Shown: piece by piece, positions 1-8,567 of the stretch
Numbering within the stretch: position 1 is the stretch's first letter
Layout: the number at the start of each line of letters is the position of its first letter
Assembly: GCF_000741525.1 (NCBI RefSeq)
Contig: NZ_JGYP01000002.1
Coordinates: 1 to 64,000 of the forward strand
From: Bifidobacterium bohemicum DSM 22767
Lineage (GTDB): Bacteria; Actinomycetota; Actinomycetes; Actinomycetales; Bifidobacteriaceae
DNA: 64,000 bases
Reading direction: 5' to 3'
The notes under the pieces: model-generated
Told to the model about the DNA's origin: nothing
Databases searched by the model: none
The model's input: the letters and a program-made list of their open reading frames with translations, nothing else
Translations under genes and position numbers: made by a program

Positions 1-50
1 GGCCTCAGCATAACGGACCTACATCAGGAAGCGGAATTCACCCGCCATTG

Positions 51-2756
51 TCACTCCGTAGGAATGTCAGAATTATCCGCATCTTGGCCGCCGGCATTTT
101 GTGCGGGATCCTCGGCACCTTGATCGGCTTCGGATTCCAATTGTCCCGATTCGCCCGAAGCTGTGTCCGAGGACGCCGATCCGGAGGCTGGCTGCACAGA
201 ACCGGACAATGCCACGTCATGAGCATCATCGGAATCGGCGGATACCGTGGCAGTACCTCCATCCGTTGGGAAGGCTTCTTCGAAGGGCTCACCCTTGAAG
301 GTGAACTCACCCAAAATACCCTCACCTTCGGCGTCGACGGTCACCTTCTCGCCGCTGTTAAGCTCCCCCATCAGAATCTTCTCGGAGACGGCGTCCTCGA
401 TATCGCGCGTGATGACACGGCGCAACGGACGAGCACCAAGCAACGGGTCAAAGCCCTTTTCGGCGAGAAGATCCTTGGCGGCATCGGTCAGTTGAAGCGA
501 CATATGACGCTCGAACAGCCGATTGTTGAGCTGCTTGAGGTCCAAATCGACGATCTGACGCACTTCCGGTTCGGTGAGCTGCCGGAAGACGATGATGTCG
601 TCCAAACGGTTCAGGAACTCCGGCCGGAACTGCTGCTTGAGTTCACTGGTGACCTGCCCCTTCATCCGCTCATAGCTTGTCTCGGTGTCGGTGCCGGAGC
701 TGAAGCCGGTGTTGGCCGCCTTGGCGATATCCTTGGTACCGAGGTTGGTGGTCAGGATGATGATGGTGTTCTTGAAATCCACCTTACGACCCTGACCGTC
801 CGTCAGATGGCCGTCATCCAGAACCTGCAACAGCGTGTTGAAGATATCCGGATGGGCTTTCTCGATCTCATCGAAAAGCACCACGGAGAACGGCTTGCGG
901 CGCACTTTTTCCGTGAGCTCTCCACCCTCTTCGTAACCGACGTACCCCGGAGGGGCTCCGAACAGGCGCGAGGCCGCGAACTTCTCCGAGAACTCGGACA
1001 TATCCACGCGAATCAGGGCGTCCTCATCGTCAAAGAGGAACTGGGCCAAGGCTTTGGCGAGCTCGGTCTTGCCCACACCGGTCGGACCCGCAAAGATGAA
1101 GGAGCCTGCAGGCCGCTTCGGGTCTTTCAAACCAACACGTGTACGACGAATGGAACGGGACAACGCCGAAACGGCTTCATCCTGTCCGATGATGCGCGTA
1201 TGCAGCTCAGACTCCATACTCAGCAGCTTCTTGGACTCGGCCTGCGTAAGCTTGAAGACGGGAATGCCCGTAGTCGAAGAGACAACCTCGGCAATCGTAT
1301 CCTCGTCAACGACCATTTTGACATCACTGCCACCCTCGCGCCAGGTCTTCTCCCTTTCGGTGCGCTCGGCTTGCAGCTTATCCTCCTGATCACGCAATTC
1401 GGCGGCCTTTTCGAAGTCCTGGTCTTTGATGGCCTTGTCCTTCTGGTCGGAGATCTTGGCGATCTTGACATCCAAATCCTTGAGCTCTGGCGGGGCGGTC
1501 AGTCTCTTGATACGCAGCCTCGCTCCGGCCTCATCAATCAGATCAATGGCCTTGTCCGGCAGGTTCCGATCCTGAATGTAACGGGACGAAAGCTCGGCGG
1601 CGGCCTGCAACGCTCCGTCCGTAATGGTCACTTTGTGGTGGTTCTCGTAACGGCTGCGCAGACCCTTCAAAATCTCGATGGTGTCGGCGATCGAAGGCTC
1701 CTCCACCTGAATCGGTTGGAATCGCCGTTCAAGGGCGGCGTCCTTCTCGATATACTTACGGTACTCCTCTGTGGTGGTGGCGCCGATGGTCTGTAGTTCA
1801 CCACGTGCAAGCATCGGCTTCAGGATATCGGAAGCGCCAAGCGCTCCGTCAGCGGAGCCCGCACCCACGATATTGTGAATCTCGTCAATGAACAGCACGA
1901 TATCGCCCCGGGTCTTGATCTCCTTCAAGACCTTTTTGAGACGCTCCTCAAAGTCGCCACGATACCGCGAACCAGCCACCATGGAAGCCAAATCAAGCGA
2001 ATACACTTGCTTGTCCTTCAAGGTCTCCGGTACGTCACCGGAGTGAATCTTCTGCGCCAAACCCTCGACCACGGCGGTCTTGCCTACACCTGGTTCGCCG
2101 ATCAGCACCGGGTTGTTTTTGGTACGGCGAGAAAGCACGACCATCACGCGTTGGATTTCCTTGGCCCGCCCGATCACCGGATCAAGCTTGCCATCAGCCG
2201 CCTCAGCCGTAAGATTGCGGCCGAACTGGTCGAGGATGGCGGAACCTGACTTGTTGGACTTTTCCTGCACGCCGCCGGCATTGGCCAATTCGCCCTTACC
2301 ATTGCCGTCACCGTTTGCGGAGTTGCCACGGATAAGGTCGATTGTGGAGCTACGCAGATCACCCAGGTCCACACCCATCTTGATGAGCACTTGCGTGCCG
2401 ACGCCTTCGCCTTCGCGGATCAGGCCCAAGAGAATGTGCTCGGTGCCGATATAACTGTGTCCCAACTGCAGTGCCTCGCGCAGGCTCAGCTCAAGTACTT
2501 GGCGGGCATGAGGCGTAAACGGCTTATGACCGTCGGGGGCAGAGTTGCCTTTGCCGATCATCTCCTCGACCTGTTTACGCGTGTCCTCGAGTGTGACGCC
2601 CTTGGCAGCCAGTGCTTTGGCGGCAATGCCTTCACCCTCGCTGATCAAACCAAGCAATAGGTGCTCAGTGCCGATATAATTGTGTTGAAGGGACTTGGCT
2701 TCTTCCTGCGCCAATACGATTACGCGTCGGGCACGGTCGGTAAACCGTTCGAACAT
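51..2756 (-). CDS. clpC: ATP-dependent Clp protease ATPase subunit ClpC
   Basis: AAA+ unfoldase that feeds substrates to the ClpP peptidase in the cytosol. The 901-residue product has two N-terminal Clp repeats (each with a [11 protein letters not shown] or [11 protein letters not shown] core, about residues 1-145), a first AAA module with Walker A GEPGVGKT, a UVR-type coiled middle region rich in Lys/Glu (about 430-470), and a second AAA module with GPTGVGKT and the Walker B segment [13 protein letters not shown]. The last 80 or so residues are an acidic, Ser/Gly/Ala-rich tail longer than in typical ClpC. An AAGGA six bases before the ATG supports the start. It is monocistronic on the minus strand, and a short inverted repeat lies upstream at 2832-2848. 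Family assignment is secure. Confidence 0.97.
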   Translation of the reverse strand: MFERFTDRARRVIVLAQEEAKSLQHNYIGTEHLLLGLISEGEGIAAKALAAKGVTLEDTRKQVEEMIGKGNSAPDGHKPFTPHARQVLELSLREALQLGHSYIGTEHILLGLIREGEGVGTQVLIKMGVDLGDLRSSTIDLIRGNSANGDGNGKGELANAGGVQEKSNKSGSAILDQFGRNLTAEAADGKLDPVIGRAKEIQRVMVVLSRRTKNNPVLIGEPGVGKTAVVEGLAQKIHSGDVPETLKDKQVYSLDLASMVAGSRYRGDFEERLKKVLKEIKTRGDIVLFIDEIHNIVGAGSADGALGASDILKPMLARGELQTIGATTTEEYRKYIEKDAALERRFQPIQVEEPSIADTIEILKGLRSRYENHHKVTITDGALQAAAELSSRYIQDRNLPDKAIDLIDEAGARLRIKRLTAPPELKDLDVKIAKISDQKDKAIKDQDFEKAAELRDQEDKLQAERTEREKTWREGGSDVKMVVDEDTIAEVVSSTTGIPVFKLTQAESKKLLSMESELHTRIIGQDEAVSALSRSIRRTRVGLKDPKRPAGSFIFAGPTGVGKTELAKALAQFLFDDEDALIRVDMSEFSEKFAASRLFGAPPGYVGYEEGGELTEKVRRKPFSVVLFDEIEKAHPDIFNTLLQVLDDGHLTDGQGRKVDFKNTIIILTTNLGTKDIAKAANTGFSSGTDTETSYERMKGQVTSELKQQFRPEFLNRLDDIIVFRQLTEPEVRQIVDLDLKQLNNRLFERHMSLQLTDAAKDLLAEKGFDPLLGARPLRRVITRDIEDAVSEKILMGELNSGEKVTVDAEGEGILGEFTFKGEPFEEAFPTDGGTATVSADSDDAHDVALSGSVQPASGSASSDTASGESGQLESEADQGAEDPAQNAGGQDADNSDIPTE

Positions 2757-2831
2757 ACTGATCCTTCCATTTAAGATAATCCCCTGTATTCTACCGATTT
2801 ACAGTGACGTTTATGCCAAACGACAGGCCGA

Positions 2832-2848
2832 TTGCGCTCTGGACGCAA
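2832..2848. promoter_or_regulatory. Inverted repeat upstream of clpC
   Basis: TTGCG and CGCAA half-sites separated by seven bases form a 17-base palindrome about 76 bases upstream of the clpC start. Its position suits an operator, but it does not match the CGC-N5-GCG spacing usual for ClgR, so the regulator is unknown and the repeat could be chance. Confidence 0.3.
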
Positions 2849-2887
2849 CGAGGGCGAACAACCCATGCACTGCCTGAGACAATCCTA

Positions 2888-4105
2888 TCAGCCGTCTGAC
2901 CTGGACGACAAAGACGATTCGGTCTCGGTCTCGGTCTCAGCATCAAGTTCTGACGATGCTTCAAGCTGAGCCGAATTCTCAATGCCGTCGGCGTTATCAA
3001 CATCCTCAGTGCCGTTATTATCCTCAGATTCTTCAACATCCTCGGACTGCTCGATGAGCTCGACTGGACCTCGCACTTCGCGCGGACTCTGCTTAATCAC
3101 ATCGATGTTCAAATCATCAAAAGCCGGGTCCGACTGCACCCACAGATGGCTGGGTTCGGGCTGCTCAATCTCTGAATGCTCACCACAACCATGGTCAATC
3201 GAGACCACCCTGCCATCGTCCAGGCTCCACCGGTTGGCACACACTCCGAACATCGTTCCAAGCTGACCCTTAAGGCCGATGAAGAAGGCACATGAAGAAC
3301 ACAGATTACCATCGGCGGCCTTGGTGGAAAGGGACTTCGGACCATGCTGGCCTTGATACCAACGTTTTGCGGTCTCTTCGCGACCGATTGCGCTCATGAC
3401 ATGGCAACGCGACAAATCGAACTCGTCCACGGCTGCATTCACGTCCGTTGCCTCGACCTGCTTGGCCGACGCGTCCACATCAACGGCAGCGTCCTGTTCG
3501 GCCACCGCCAAGGGTTCCGACGCCCCTTCAGGTTTGACGGTTGAGCCGGTCTCATCAGCTTCGGCTTTATTGGATAGGGAACGTTCACCGGATGCCTCGG
3601 CATCGATCAGAGATGCGGATTCATCCGATTGATGATCCTGCGAGGTCCAGGCAGAAGACCGATCCGCCTGAACGACAGGAACGGGCTGCTTCGACCGAAC
3701 GCCGTTCTCCATCCGTTTGTCGTTAGGATCCGTGCCAATCACGTCCGTCACGGACAAATCGGAGGCGAGCAGTCTGTCCTTCCACGGCACCCAATCTGGA
3801 GCCAACAGGGCGTCCTTGGTGGGCACAAGCGACGATTCGTTGACGGTCCAACGTTCTTCGGCCTCATCCCGATACAACGTGACGGCCCACTGCCAGCCTT
3901 CATAACCAACCTTCCGACTAACGAAGCGAAAATCACTCACATTGTCGCCAAGGTCGATTATCTCAACAAAGTCACCGACCTCTTGCGGGTCGTCAGCTGA
4001 CGCCTCGGCCACTGAACGAGCCAGCCGCCTGGGATCCTGCCGAACCTGGAGATCCTTGGTATTCTGCGAATCCTCTTGCAATTGCCCAATTCGAATATCT
4101 GCCAT
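2888..4105 (-). CDS. DUF3027 family protein
   Basis: A 405-residue actinobacterial protein of unknown function matching the DUF3027 pattern as I know it. Residues about 40-115 form the first conserved block (GDNVSDFRFVSRKVGYEGW and WTVNESSLVPTKDALL). After a low-complexity acidic linker (about 135-230) comes a cysteine-bearing block with C-x2-C (LCSSCAF), then GVCANRW and HGCGEHSE. The four-cysteine arrangement suggests a metal site, which is inference. The C-terminus is acidic and ends in a Thr-Glu repeat encoded by tandem GGTCTC units near 2920-2938. It starts eight bases after the cold-shock gene stops, so the two are probably co-transcribed. Confidence 0.8.
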   Translation of the reverse strand: MADIRIGQLQEDSQNTKDLQVRQDPRRLARSVAEASADDPQEVGDFVEIIDLGDNVSDFRFVSRKVGYEGWQWAVTLYRDEAEERWTVNESSLVPTKDALLAPDWVPWKDRLLASDLSVTDVIGTDPNDKRMENGVRSKQPVPVVQADRSSAWTSQDHQSDESASLIDAEASGERSLSNKAEADETGSTVKPEGASEPLAVAEQDAAVDVDASAKQVEATDVNAAVDEFDLSRCHVMSAIGREETAKRWYQGQHGPKSLSTKAADGNLCSSCAFFIGLKGQLGTMFGVCANRWSLDDGRVVSIDHGCGEHSEIEQPEPSHLWVQSDPAFDDLNIDVIKQSPREVRGPVELIEQSEDVEESEDNNGTEDVDNADGIENSAQLEASSELDAETETETESSLSSRSDG

Positions 4106-4113
4106 GGGTATGA

Positions 4114-4503
4114 TTAATCCTCAACATCGAAATCGTCCGCGACCGCACGTAGCAGAGTCGCCAGTTTTTTACTCTCCGCCCCGCGGGGATAGTGATGGCG
4201 GCGCAGTGAATTGCCAGCCGAGTCAAGCAATTTGATCAAATCCTCGACAATGGCCGCCATATCGTCCGGAGCCGGTCTGGTCGCGCGAATGACCGACGGC
4301 GCCGGTCCCGGCACAACCACATCCATCGCCTGTGGACCCTTGCGCCCATCAGCGACCGCAAACTGCACCTTCGTGCCCTTACGAAGATTCGAGACGCCCT
4401 GAGGCAATGCCGAAGCGGGCAAAAACACATCAGACCCGTCATCTCCAGTCAAAAAACCATAGCCCTTTTTCTGGTCAAACCAACGTACTTTTCCGCTGGG
4501 CAT
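4114..4503 (-). CDS. Cold-shock domain protein with C-terminal extension
   Basis: RNA/DNA-binding cold-shock protein. Residues 1-65 are a cold-shock domain starting MPSGKVRWFDQKKGYGFL, with the aromatic RNP1-like core GYGFL and the second motif DVFLPAS (Leu replaces the more usual His). A further 60 residues, ending in VADDFDVED, form the extension seen in actinobacterial long Csp proteins. The open frame extends 19 codons further upstream, but AGGTGG five bases before the ATG at 4503 and the family N-terminus choose this start. The DUF3027 gene follows after eight bases. Confidence 0.88.
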   Translation of the reverse strand: MPSGKVRWFDQKKGYGFLTGDDGSDVFLPASALPQGVSNLRKGTKVQFAVADGRKGPQAMDVVVPGPAPSVIRATRPAPDDMAAIVEDLIKLLDSAGNSLRRHHYPRGAESKKLATLLRAVADDFDVED

Positions 4504-4578
4504 CTGCCACCTCACTGCCTCTTCTGCGCCAACCGTCACAAGCACGGTCGAACGCCCCATTACTCCGTAGAACCTATT

Positions 4579-6402
4579 CTAGTCCAACGGCGAGATGGGA
4601 AGAATGACCGTGAGCGTAAGTCCCCCGCCCTCCTGCGTGGTTCCGGCCGCGATGAAGCCATGATGGGCACGCACCACGGACTGTGCAATGGACATACCAA
4701 GACCGGTACCGCCTTTCAGGCGCGCACGCGAGGGGTCGGCCGTATAGAACCGTTCAAAGATCTGTGACTGGCGTTCTACCGGCACACCTGGGCCGTGGTC
4801 GATGAAGGTGAATACCGCATAGTCCACCCCCGCTTGTGTTGAACGCGCCACCTCCACTGCTTCAAGGAAATGATGCAACGACTGGGATGCCGCAGGCTTA
4901 CGTTGCAAGGACTGCGGACTGATGGAGGCGGACATCTTTTCAAGACCGACTTCCACCGGCGAATCGGAGGGAGTGTAACGGTGAATGTTGCCAACGATAT
5001 TGGTGATGACCTGCCGCAGACGCGAGATATCCCCCTTGAGCCTGACCTGGGGCAGGCGCCCATCGACAAACATTAACCGGCCGGGGACTTTGGGATTTTC
5101 GGAGCCCGCAATCGCAAGCCTTCCCTGCTGGATCATGCGATTCGGGTCCAGCGCATGCAGATCATCTACGGCATCCTCCAACAGCTGGTCGAGATTCACG
5201 TCCTGTGTCAGATCGATGCCACGGCCCTCGTCAAGCCGCGCCAAAGAGAGCAGATCCTCGACCAACAACGTCATGCGTGAACTCGAGGCTTCAATATGCG
5301 CGATTGATTCATCGGCACGTTCAAGCGCCCCAGGCAGATCTCGTTGCATCGTATACAATTCGGAATAGCCATGAATCGTCGCCAGCGGCGTGCGTAGCTC
5401 ATGACTGGCGTCAGAGACAAAACGCTTCATCTTTTCGGTCGTCTCCTCTTGCTCTTGGAAGCTGGATTCTATTCGGGCGAGCATGGAGTTGAGCGACGCG
5501 GCCAAAGAACCGACCTCCGTGTTTTCGGGGGCCGGAGGGACACGCTGACTGAGATCCCCCGCGGCAATTTTGGCTGCGGTTTTTTCGATGCGTTTGAGAG
5601 GAAGCAGGGTGCGTTGGATAATGAAAGTCGCCACAATGGCGCCCAGCACCACTATGATGATACTGACAAACACCGAATATTGCGTCAGCTTTTGGATCAG
5701 GTCGATCTGGTCGCCCATTGACACGCCGATATATACGATCAGTTTGGTGACATTGGTGCCGTCCGGACCGCGTTCCTTGCCTTCGAGGGCCAACACACGC
5801 CACGGTGCGTTTGCCATTTCTATCGTGCGTTTGTCGGCGCCGGACGCGTTGGCGACGGTACGCACCTTCGCCGTTGTCGTAAACGGCTCGCCAAGCTTGA
5901 CGCCATCCATCGAACCACTGGCGGGAAGAACAGGCTCAGAAACGACGCTATTGCGCAATACCGGCACCAGAGGAGTACTGATGATGTGATTGTCGACATC
6001 TCGAAATTGCATGAAGTAATCGTTAAAGCCGATGTTCGCTTCGGAGTTATCCCGACTGCTCAGGTAATCGACGTTGCTATATACCAACGGCGCCTGGTCG
6101 CGCAGCTGTTCGTCCATCCTGTCAAGCAGGTAATCCCCCACGAGTTGCCGAATGGTCAAGGATATGCCCACGGTGCCGATCATCAGCAATACGATGGTAC
6201 AAGCCACGAGTTTTGTGGTCAGCGGAACCGCGTCAAGTCCAGCAAGCAACTGTCGTTTCCAGGGGTTGGACCGCCGAACGTCTTTGGTCGAGGAATCATC
6301 CCCATGAGACGGTGAAACCCGCACGTATGCTTCAGGTGCACCGTGAGTCTTGCCCGATAGTCGATCCGAGGCCTCGGACTGAGCCTGTTCGCTCCGATTC
6401 AT
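4579..6402 (-). CDS. Two-component sensor histidine kinase
   Basis: Membrane-bound sensor kinase, 607 residues. A cytoplasmic N-terminal stretch of about 55 residues leads to a first membrane segment (LVACTIVLLMIGTVGISL), an extracytoplasmic sensor region of roughly 150 residues, a second membrane segment (VSIIIVVLGAIVATFII), a HAMP linker, a HisKA domain with the phospho-acceptor box SDASHELRTPLA, and a HATPase domain with the D-box DHGPGVP, F-box ERFYTADPSR and G-box GGTGLGMS. It overlaps the response regulator by four bases (ATGA), so the two are translationally coupled. The layout resembles actinobacterial TcrY/MprB-type kinases. The signal sensed is unknown. Confidence 0.95.
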   Translation of the reverse strand: MNRSEQAQSEASDRLSGKTHGAPEAYVRVSPSHGDDSSTKDVRRSNPWKRQLLAGLDAVPLTTKLVACTIVLLMIGTVGISLTIRQLVGDYLLDRMDEQLRDQAPLVYSNVDYLSSRDNSEANIGFNDYFMQFRDVDNHIISTPLVPVLRNSVVSEPVLPASGSMDGVKLGEPFTTTAKVRTVANASGADKRTIEMANAPWRVLALEGKERGPDGTNVTKLIVYIGVSMGDQIDLIQKLTQYSVFVSIIIVVLGAIVATFIIQRTLLPLKRIEKTAAKIAAGDLSQRVPPAPENTEVGSLAASLNSMLARIESSFQEQEETTEKMKRFVSDASHELRTPLATIHGYSELYTMQRDLPGALERADESIAHIEASSSRMTLLVEDLLSLARLDEGRGIDLTQDVNLDQLLEDAVDDLHALDPNRMIQQGRLAIAGSENPKVPGRLMFVDGRLPQVRLKGDISRLRQVITNIVGNIHRYTPSDSPVEVGLEKMSASISPQSLQRKPAASQSLHHFLEAVEVARSTQAGVDYAVFTFIDHGPGVPVERQSQIFERFYTADPSRARLKGGTGLGMSIAQSVVRAHHGFIAAGTTQEGGGLTLTVILPISPLD

Positions 6403-7142
6403 TGATCCGAGGCCGTTTTGGGTTCGCGGATCATGTAGCCGATACCGCGCTTTGTTTCAATCAGAGGAATCACCTTGTGCCGCTTACCGTCGTCGCCCAT
6501 AAACTCGATTCCGTCGATTTTCTTACGAAGATAGGAGATGTAGGATTCGACGATGGCCGCGTCCCCACCCCAGTCATATTGCCAAACATGATCGAGAATC
6601 TGTGCCTTCGACAGAACCCGGCCCTCGTTATCCATAAGATACCGTAGGAGTTTATATTCAGTGGGACTGAGTTCTATTGTCTGTCCTGCCCTGGAGACGT
6701 CGTGTGAATCCTCGTTGATTTCGAGATCACCGACACGGATGACAGGGTCATCTTCAACCTGTTCCCTGGTTCGACGCAGGATGGCACGAATCCGAGCCAC
6801 GACCTCCTCCAAGCTGAAAGGTTTCGTGACGTAATCGTCGCCGCCTACGGTCAATCCCATGATCTTGTCCTGTGTATCGTCACGTGCGGTCAAGAAAAGA
6901 ACCGGGGCGTCGATACCTTCCTGCCGGATACGGCGGGTTACAGTAAATCCGTCGATATCCGGCAACATCACGTCAAGAACGATGAGATCAGGCACCACCT
7001 TTTCGATGACTTCTATGGCCTCCGAACCGGAAGCCGCAGTCGACACCTCGAATCCCGCAAAATGCAGGGACGCAACCAAAAGATCACGAATCGAGGGCTC
7101 ATCGTCCACTACCACAATGGATGCTTCTATTGGTTTTGTCAT
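6399..7142 (-). CDS. OmpR-family response regulator
   Basis: Partner regulator of the kinase that follows it, 247 residues. The receiver domain (about 8-125) has the acidic pocket VVVDDEPS, phospho-acceptor Asp in LIVLDVMLPD, Thr in LFLTARDD, and Lys in YVTKPFSLEE. The C-terminal winged-helix DNA-binding domain (about 145-240) has LSPTEYKLLRYL and the recognition-helix segment VESYISYLRKKID. It resembles TcrA/PrrA-like actinobacterial regulators. The start has only a weak Shine-Dalgarno (GGAG very close to the ATG), but the N-terminus fits the family. Confidence 0.95.
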   Translation of the reverse strand: MTKPIEASIVVVDDEPSIRDLLVASLHFAGFEVSTAASGSEAIEVIEKVVPDLIVLDVMLPDIDGFTVTRRIRQEGIDAPVLFLTARDDTQDKIMGLTVGGDDYVTKPFSLEEVVARIRAILRRTREQVEDDPVIRVGDLEINEDSHDVSRAGQTIELSPTEYKLLRYLMDNEGRVLSKAQILDHVWQYDWGGDAAIVESYISYLRKKIDGIEFMGDDGKRHKVIPLIETKRGIGYMIREPKTASDQ

Positions 7143-7224
7143 GGCTCCATTCTCGCTTCATCGTCTGTGTATTTCCTGAACATTCTCTGATTGTCATCAG
7201 CACACAACAGTAAGACCAGTACGC

Positions 7225-7968
7225 TTACTTCCTGCTGCGGTTAACACTGTGGCGGCCACGACCGTTCCTTCGGCTCCTGCTAACGAGCAATCTGCCGGCA
7301 ATCACCCCGACAAGGAGAATCACGGCCAGACACACTACAATGATGATGATCCGACGGGTAGTCTGCCGTTGATGATGAATCGTCTGAATCTCTTCCATAA
7401 ATGCAATTGCACAGCCAGGCCAATCCGGGGACTTGTCTTTTTGCAAGGGATTCAAAGCCGCCTGCGACATCTGATCGACGTACTTTTGATTCTGCAGCCA
7501 TCGATCGGAATTTTCCGATACGGCGACCACCAGTCGACCGTCATTCGAGGCAACGGCAAGCATGACCGTATTAGGGTTGGGTTTGGTCGACTGAAGCACG
7601 TCAGCAACCCACCGATCCGGATTCTTCGCACCCTCGAAACTGGCTAGAAATAGCAGACGGACATGCACACCCGTCTGCTGGTAGGTAGAGGATATCTCAT
7701 CACTTATCCTCCCGGATTGCCCCCCCAGCACATTCTGAGTGTCGGTTACGCTCCCATTGGTCATATTCCCATAGGCGGAAGCGGCATAGGCGGGCCGGTC
7801 AGGCGGCACAATAAAAGCTAGCAATAGTATAAAAAGTATGATAAACAAGCCAATAACCTTGTTTATTCCACGCCCCCTGGAGGACACACGGCAAAGTTCT
7901 ACGAGCTTCTGCGTTTCCAGTCCAAATCGCGATTCCAACGACTTGTCGTTGTCATAATGTGTGAGCAT
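7225..7968 (-). CDS. TPM-domain membrane protein
   Basis: A 247-residue membrane protein with a cytoplasmic N-terminus, a membrane segment (GLFIILFILLLAFIVPP, about 45-65), an external TPM-type domain (DUF477 family; about 85-190, with the core VRLLFLASFEGAKNPDRWVA and TVMLAVASNDGRLVVAVS), a second membrane segment (IIIIVVCLAVILLVGVIAG) and a short basic tail. TPM domains have been linked to photosystem repair in plants and acid phosphatase activity, but the bacterial role is unclear. The ATG at 7968 is preferred over 7983 because AAGGA lies seven bases before it. It sits upstream of the two-component genes, separated by about 80 bases. Confidence 0.75.
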   Translation of the reverse strand: MLTHYDNDKSLESRFGLETQKLVELCRVSSRGRGINKVIGLFIILFILLLAFIVPPDRPAYAASAYGNMTNGSVTDTQNVLGGQSGRISDEISSTYQQTGVHVRLLFLASFEGAKNPDRWVADVLQSTKPNPNTVMLAVASNDGRLVVAVSENSDRWLQNQKYVDQMSQAALNPLQKDKSPDWPGCAIAFMEEIQTIHHQRQTTRRIIIIVVCLAVILLVGVIAGRLLVSRSRRNGRGRHSVNRSRK

Positions 7969-7983
7969 CACATCATCCTTCAT

Positions 7984-8489
7984 TCATCTACATGAACAAA
8001 ACCCAGTCTACCGCCAAACCACACCGGGAGCACCAATGCGCACGATTCCTCCAACCGACGCCCTCGAGGCCTTTGTGAATGCCAACGATAAGCAATGATT
8101 GTACATACAACTGCATTCACCGGACATCACCGTCAGCAATGCAAGGCTGTCCACGGACAGGCTAATCCGGAACGGTTTGCAGATTTTCGCACACAAATCA
8201 AACAACCAAACCACAAGCGCAGGCCGGGTTCGGCATGCGCAAACGATCAAACCAAATCCCAGCTGAGCCGGATTCATCGTTGGCGGCAAGACATGCATGA
8301 ATATTCACATCAACTTTGACATCATTACGCGTCAAGAATGATCAGGAACGACCAACAGTCCACAAAAGACCAACCATCGGCAATGAGAATCACACGAACC
8401 GAGTTCGCACAACCAAATCTCATCAACCTTGATCTTGCGTATGGAACGCTGTTGGACATGGACGCTACGGATGAATTCCTCATGAACGA
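7984..8489. other. Gene-poor intergenic stretch
   Basis: About 500 bases between the start of the TPM-domain gene and the inverted repeat that follows the surface-protein gene. Open frames of 65-96 codons run through on both strands, but none has a recognisable family, good initiation signal or coding-like composition. I see no RNA gene or clear gene remnant. Confidence 0.5.
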
Positions 8490-8531
8490 CAATGGTCGTT
8501 GTCGGAGGTTTGACCCCGACAACGACCATTG
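8490..8531 (-). terminator. Perfect 16-bp inverted repeat after the surface-protein gene
   Basis: Arms 8490-8505 and 8516-8531 are perfectly complementary over 16 bp with a 10-base loop, 37 bases beyond the stop of the minus-strand surface-protein gene. It has the shape of a transcription terminator, but there is no strong T-run after it on the minus strand. Confidence 0.6.
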
Positions 8532-8567
8532 CTTTATGAATGGACGGGAATCATCCTTGGCCCGATC

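Noticed and set aside
48..1796. 582-codon open frame on the plus strand
   Set aside because: It is antisense to the well-supported clpC gene and its product matches no family.
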